Notes under the pieces: model-generated
Databases searched by the model: none
Seen by the model: the letters and a program-made list of their open reading frames with translations, nothing else
What the model was told of the DNA's origin: nothing
Source of the DNA: Clostridiales bacterium
GTDB lineage: Bacteria; Bacillota; Clostridia; Saccharofermentanales; Saccharofermentanaceae
Assembly (NCBI GenBank): GCA_017515465.1
Contig: JAFWFV010000050.1
Span: 1-35,510, forward strand
Length of the DNA stretch: 35,510 nucleotides
Reading direction: 5' to 3'
Part shown: in pieces, positions 33,886 to 35,510 of the stretch
Position numbering within the stretch: the stretch's first letter is position 1
Layout: each line of letters starts with the position of its first letter
Position numbers and translations under genes: made by a program

Positions 33886-35220
33886 TTATTGAGAGATCAA
33901 CCCTTCCAGCAGATATTCAGACTCTACTGCCTTGACCCTGTCGCAAAACTCAAACCAGTCAGGGCATCCGTGCTTTCTGAAAGGTGTGCATTCAGGCAGG
34001 AAGGGACATTTTCTGCACCTGTCATCAGCCTCCAGCAAAGCCCGCGGGTCACTTCCGATCACGATATCCCCGTCAAAGATGCTGCCAAAGGACGTGTTCC
34101 CTGGGAGATGTTCACAGTGATAGAGCTCTCCCGTCGGTGCGATCACTACGCTCTTACCATCCGAATCAGCCATGCAAAGACAAGCCTTCAACTTCGGGGT
34201 CTTCTCTTTTCTCTCCAGAAGTACGAATCCCTTTCTGATCGCCTCGCTCTTCAGTTCGAGCATCCTCCGGTGAAGAACAACACACTCTTCGTCCTTCTGG
34301 GCCTGAAACAGCATCGAAGCATATATCTTAAGGTTCTCGTCTGCTCCGTATCTGTTATATATGTCCTCCCAGAAAGAGATCATGTCCTCCAGATTACCCT
34401 GATCGTAATTGCATCTCAGGACTGTCCTGATGCCGCTGCCCAGCAGCATTCCGATGGAATCGATCAGCGTATCATAGTTGTGAGCTGCGGGATCTGCAAA
34501 CTGTTTCCGCGCTTCATAATCGCTCCTGACACCGTCAACAGAGACCTGTGCCCTGTCAAGATGCCAATTACAAGCGGCCTCCTCCATCAGCTGAGGAGTT
34601 AGCAGAGACGCATTGGTAACTATTTCAGATCTGAAACTGATCCCTCTCTCATTCAGGCCACTGCATATCCCTGAGATCACCTTGTTCGCAGCCAGTGGTT
34701 CTCCGCCGAACCAGGTGATCCTGATCTCACCTTCGGACCTGGTACGATCAATAAAGTCAACTGTCCCGGCAGCCGTGGCCTCATCCATTGTGGATACCTT
34801 GATGCCCTCTTCGTAGCAATAAGTGCAGCGGGCATTACAGCCTGTAGTAGGCAATATAGTGTAGCTATGGACTCCCTTTTTGCTCTTATCCATGGTCTTG
34901 AGTATGGAAACAGCGAGCTTATATCTCTTGTAATCATCCTCATCCGCCTTGACCAGGATGCACCTGTGGACCAGATCATCCAGCTGGTTATCAATAACAG
35001 CGCTGCCTGTGACAGATCCTGCCGTTTCAGGACCTATCAGAGACCATTCAGCATCGGATAAAGAAACCACCTCTCCAGTCAACGTTGACCTGATGAGATG
35101 TGAAGGACCGGATGAATAACAGTATGTATATGTGGATAAACGGTAGACCTGTTTATCGTCTACCTTGCTGTGACCTAATATGCTGATCACACGCTTGTCG
35201 TCATGTTTAAGAATCATCAT
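33886..35220 (-). CDS. Radical SAM protein with SPASM domain (candidate peptide maturase)
   Basis: The 444-residue product starts with a region (about residues 25-110) with the pattern STLTGEVVSLSDAE, seen at the N-terminus of peptide-modifying radical SAM enzymes. The radical SAM cluster motif CNARCTYC (Cys128, 132, 135) and GGEP (172-175) follow, then the barrel. The C-terminus is a SPASM/twitch-type cluster domain with Cys347, 349, 369, 402, 405, 411, 419 and 426. Such enzymes include PqqE-, AlbA- and anSME-type proteins that modify peptides or proteins. The 34-residue peptide nearby is a plausible substrate; a role as sulfatase maturase is less likely because no sulfatase is seen. The ATG at 35220 lacks a ribosome binding site. 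Confidence 0.88.
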   Translation of the reverse strand: MMILKHDDKRVISILGHSKVDDKQVYRLSTYTYCYSSGPSHLIRSTLTGEVVSLSDAEWSLIGPETAGSVTGSAVIDNQLDDLVHRCILVKADEDDYKRYKLAVSILKTMDKSKKGVHSYTILPTTGCNARCTYCYEEGIKVSTMDEATAAGTVDFIDRTRSEGEIRITWFGGEPLAANKVISGICSGLNERGISFRSEIVTNASLLTPQLMEEAACNWHLDRAQVSVDGVRSDYEARKQFADPAAHNYDTLIDSIGMLLGSGIRTVLRCNYDQGNLEDMISFWEDIYNRYGADENLKIYASMLFQAQKDEECVVLHRRMLELKSEAIRKGFVLLERKEKTPKLKACLCMADSDGKSVVIAPTGELYHCEHLPGNTSFGSIFDGDIVIGSDPRALLEADDRCRKCPFLPECTPFRKHGCPDWFEFCDRVKAVESEYLLEGLISQ

Positions 35221-35225
35221 AGCTA

Positions 35226-35255
35226 ATTATGTACCGACGGGTAAAAAAGTGTCAA
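35226..35255 (-). promoter_or_regulatory. Promoter of the radical SAM gene
   Basis: TTGACA (35250-35255) and CATAAT (35226-35231) are 18 bases apart; TACATA (35228-35233) at 16 bases is the alternative. Transcription would start at or within a few bases of the ATG at 35220, so the message may be leaderless. Confidence 0.6.
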
Positions 35256-35289
35256 TAAAAAAACTCCCTCTGCATAAGCAAAGGGAGTT
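35256..35289 (-). terminator. Intrinsic terminator of the rRNA-tRNA operon
   Basis: A 12-pair stem (35278-35289 with 35262-35273, one G-U pair) with a 4-base loop is followed on the minus strand by a T-run. It lies four bases after the tRNA-Asn CCA end and ends the operon just before the radical SAM promoter. Confidence 0.88.
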
Positions 35290-35292
35290 ATC

Positions 35293-35368
35293 TGGCTCCT
35301 CAAGTAGGACTCGAACCTACGACATTTCGGTTAACAGCCGAACGCTCTACCAGCTGAGCTATTGAGGA
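35293..35368 (-). tRNA. tRNA-Asn (anticodon GTT)
   Basis: The minus strand folds into a complete 76-base tRNA. The acceptor stem TCCTCAA/TTGAGGA has discriminator G and an encoded CCA (35295-35293). The anticodon loop CTGTTAA has GTT at 35335-35333, and the T-arm carries GGTTCGAGTCC. It stands directly behind the 5S rRNA gene, a common place for tRNA-Asn in Bacillota. Confidence 0.97.
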
Positions 35369-35374
35369 TTATAA

Positions 35375-35490
35375 TCCGGCAGCGATCTATCTTCCCGGGC
35401 CGTTGCCAGCCGAGTATTGTCGACACTGATGAGCTTAACTTCTGTGTTCGGGATGGGAACAGGTGTGGCCTCATCGTAATAACCACCGGA
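35375..35490 (-). rRNA. rrf: 5S ribosomal RNA
   Basis: The minus strand has the conserved 5S segments CACACCTGTTCCCATCCCGA and GAAGTTAAGCTC, and a terminal helix pairing TCCGGTGG (35490-35483) with CTGCCGGA (35382-35375). Ends are estimated from that helix and may be off by a few bases. The 23S gene should lie to the right of the window. Confidence 0.95.
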
Positions 35491-35510
35491 ATGGTCGAGA
35501 GTTTGTACCC

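Noticed and set aside
1..35510. CRISPR array, insertion sequence, integrase or attachment site
   Set aside because: No regularly spaced repeats, transposase or recombinase motifs were found. The only sizeable repeat is the duplicated protein module.

Overview
The window looks like chromosome from an anaerobic, gut- or rumen-type member of Bacillota, class Clostridia. The grounds are the rpsF-ssb-rpsR / rplI-dnaB and tilS-hpt-ftsH gene orders, a T-box leader, strong AGGAGG-type ribosome binding sites, radical-SAM and polyferredoxin genes, and large secreted proteins carrying a module I associate with this group. GC is near 48 % by eye. I saw no insertion sequence, prophage, integrase or CRISPR array.

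Layout. (1) 1-495, minus: a complete tRNA-sensing T-box leader (promoter, Stem I, T-box, terminator) whose controlled gene lies left of the window; the specifier is best read as GUC (Val). (2) 496-3936, minus: a small anchored Ser/Thr-rich protein and two secreted paralogues sharing a recently duplicated C-terminal module. (3) 4036-7507: a cysteine-synthase-like gene divergent from a plus-strand lipoprotein / macrodomain-HTH / von Willebrand A cluster. (4) 7513-17752, minus: a possible nine-gene operon starting at xpt and running through a BMP-type purine/nucleoside ABC importer into fumC, mscS and an ABC-2 transporter, with gaps of no more than about 30 bases or ATGA overlaps. (5) 17773-25245, minus: housekeeping block rpsF-ssb-rpsR, a terminator, then rplI-dnaB-tilS-hpt-ftsH, preceded by two promoters and an S6:S18-type leader. 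(6) 25306-29525, plus: a three-gene ABC-2 transporter whose last permease is fused to a CPBP (CAAX-type) intramembrane protease. (7) 29540-31107, minus: a TlpA-like lipoprotein, a 45-residue CXXC membrane protein and a NapH-like polyferredoxin. (8) 31131-35255, minus: a 34-codon peptide gene with its own promoter and terminator, a secreted transglutaminase-like/leucine-rich-repeat protein, and a radical SAM-SPASM protein. (9) 35256-35490, minus: tRNA-Asn and 5S rRNA, the tail of an rRNA operon entering from the right.

The most interesting pattern links regions 2, 7 and 8. The 34-residue peptide looks like a precursor for the nearby radical SAM-SPASM enzyme and ends in YELPE. The anchored protein in region 2, 30 kb away, ends in YELPEF. 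Both loci also carry proteins with the same secreted C-terminal module. This suggests a two-locus cell-surface system built around modified peptides, with the adjacent thiol/electron-transfer module as a possible partner. The arrangement is visible in the sequence; the function is inference.
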